Below the pieces are notes generated by a model. The model made no database searches. It saw only the letters and a list, made by a program, of their open reading frames with translations, and was not told the DNA's origin. DNA of 23,418 nt from a virus. The DNA is taken from positions 1 to 23,418 of IMG/VR virus record IMGVR_UViG_3300013102_000778; one strand, written 5' to 3'. The stretch's first letter is position 1. The number at the start of each line of letters is the position of its first letter. This document shows, one piece after another, positions 22,852 through 23,418 of this stretch. A program made the position numbers and the translations under genes.

Positions 22852-23418
22852 ATGGCAACTATAGACCTGAGCCAGTTACCCGCCCCCGACGTGGTGGAGG
22901 TGCTGGATTATGAAATTCTGCTGGCGGGGCGCAAAGCCACGCTGGTCTCGCTGTACCCCGAAGACCAGCAGGCTGCTATTGCCCGCACACTGACCCTGGA
23001 GTCTGAGCCGATGGTGAAACTGCTGGAGGAGAACGCCTACCGCGAAGTGATCCTGCGTCAGCGGGTTAACGAGGCGGCGCAGGCGGTGATGCTGGCTTAT
23101 GCCTCCGGTAATGATCTCGACAATATCGCCGCCACGTTCAGCGTGGAACGCCTGACGATCACCCCTGCCGATACGGTCAGCGTGCCCGCCGTGGCGGCAG
23201 TAATGGAAAGCGATGCGGATTTACGTATCCGTGCGCAGCAGGCGTTTGAAGGGCTGAGCGTGGCCGGTCCGGTTGGCTCTTATGAGTATCACGGGCGCTC
23301 GGCTGACGGGCGTGTGGCGGATATTTCGGTGATCAGTCCGTCGCCTGCCTGCGTGACGATTTCCGTGCTGGCACAGACCGGCAACGGCACCGCGCCCGCC
23401 GACCTGCTGGCGAAAGTA
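22852..23418 (+). CDS. J: Baseplate protein gpJ (partial, cut by window end)
   Basis: The first 189 codons of the baseplate wedge gene J (P2 J is 302 residues). It starts at the ATG at 22852, three bases after the W stop, and reads MATIDLSQLPAPDVVEVLDY. ENAYREVILRQRVNEAAQAVMLAYASGNDLDNIAA is the family's helical block. The frame is open to the last base of the window, so the 3' end is outside. Confidence 0.95.
   Translation, partial: MATIDLSQLPAPDVVEVLDYEILLAGRKATLVSLYPEDQQAAIARTLTLESEPMVKLLEENAYREVILRQRVNEAAQAVMLAYASGNDLDNIAATFSVERLTITPADTVSVPAVAAVMESDADLRIRAQQAFEGLSVAGPVGSYEYHGRSADGRVADISVISPSPACVTISVLAQTGNGTAPADLLAKV

Noticed and set aside
1-23418. CRISPR array, tRNA or rRNA genes, insertion sequences
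   Set aside because: No repeat-spacer pattern, tRNA- or rRNA-like sequence or transposase was seen in the window.

Overview
The window is most of a P2/186-type temperate myophage prophage from a gamma-proteobacterial host, most likely an enterobacterium. The gene order, protein lengths and several diagnostic sites match the P2/186 group: CI with a 186-type C-terminal domain, Cox, CII, Fil-like protein, DUF2732, TraR-type zinc finger, gene A with its nick site, an SOS box, cos, then Q and P leftward and O-N-M-L-X-holin-K-lysB-lysC-R-S-V-W-J rightward. No integrase or attachment site is visible, so the window starts inside the prophage and stops inside gene J. The species cannot be named from this sequence.

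Layout. 1-2484: two AT-rich accessory genes, one a three-helix membrane protein, and a terminator. 2634-4570: the lysis/lysogeny switch, with a leftward CI repressor that carries two tandem DNA-binding domains, divergent from cox and cII. 4573-7953: early genes ending in the HUH replication initiator gpA, with its origin inside the gene. 8037-8262: a small acidic gene behind a strong LexA box, in the place where 186 keeps its LexA-controlled antirepressor tum. 8421-8439: the 19-base cos site. 8510-10913: an AT-rich retron cassette (HEPN-like protein, winged-helix-like protein, msr-msd RNA, reverse transcriptase) sitting between cos and the portal gene. 10968-23418: virion and lysis genes, interrupted between S and V by two tandem accessory insertions (19494 to about 20205, and about 20546-21790). 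These are separated by a broken chimera of the start of V and the end of S.

How it works together. CI keeps the lytic genes off. DNA damage would release the LexA-controlled gene at 8071, which by position may act against CI. Cox and CII govern the switch. gpA nicks its own gene to start rolling-circle replication. An Ogr/Delta-type activator would then turn on the late operons; candidate sites lie before O and before V. The retron, the two-helix Abi-like protein and the left-end membrane protein are probable anti-phage cargo in the usual accessory positions of P2-like phages. Gene R (tail completion) has an in-frame amber stop that replaces an expected tryptophan, so the prophage may no longer make infectious particles unless the stop is suppressed or is a sequencing error.

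Most notable: the retron with an unfamiliar effector pair, its 13-bp a1/a2 repeat reaching into the RT coding sequence, variant RT signature motifs, the tandem-domain CI paired with an SOS-controlled gene, and the V-S recombination scar.
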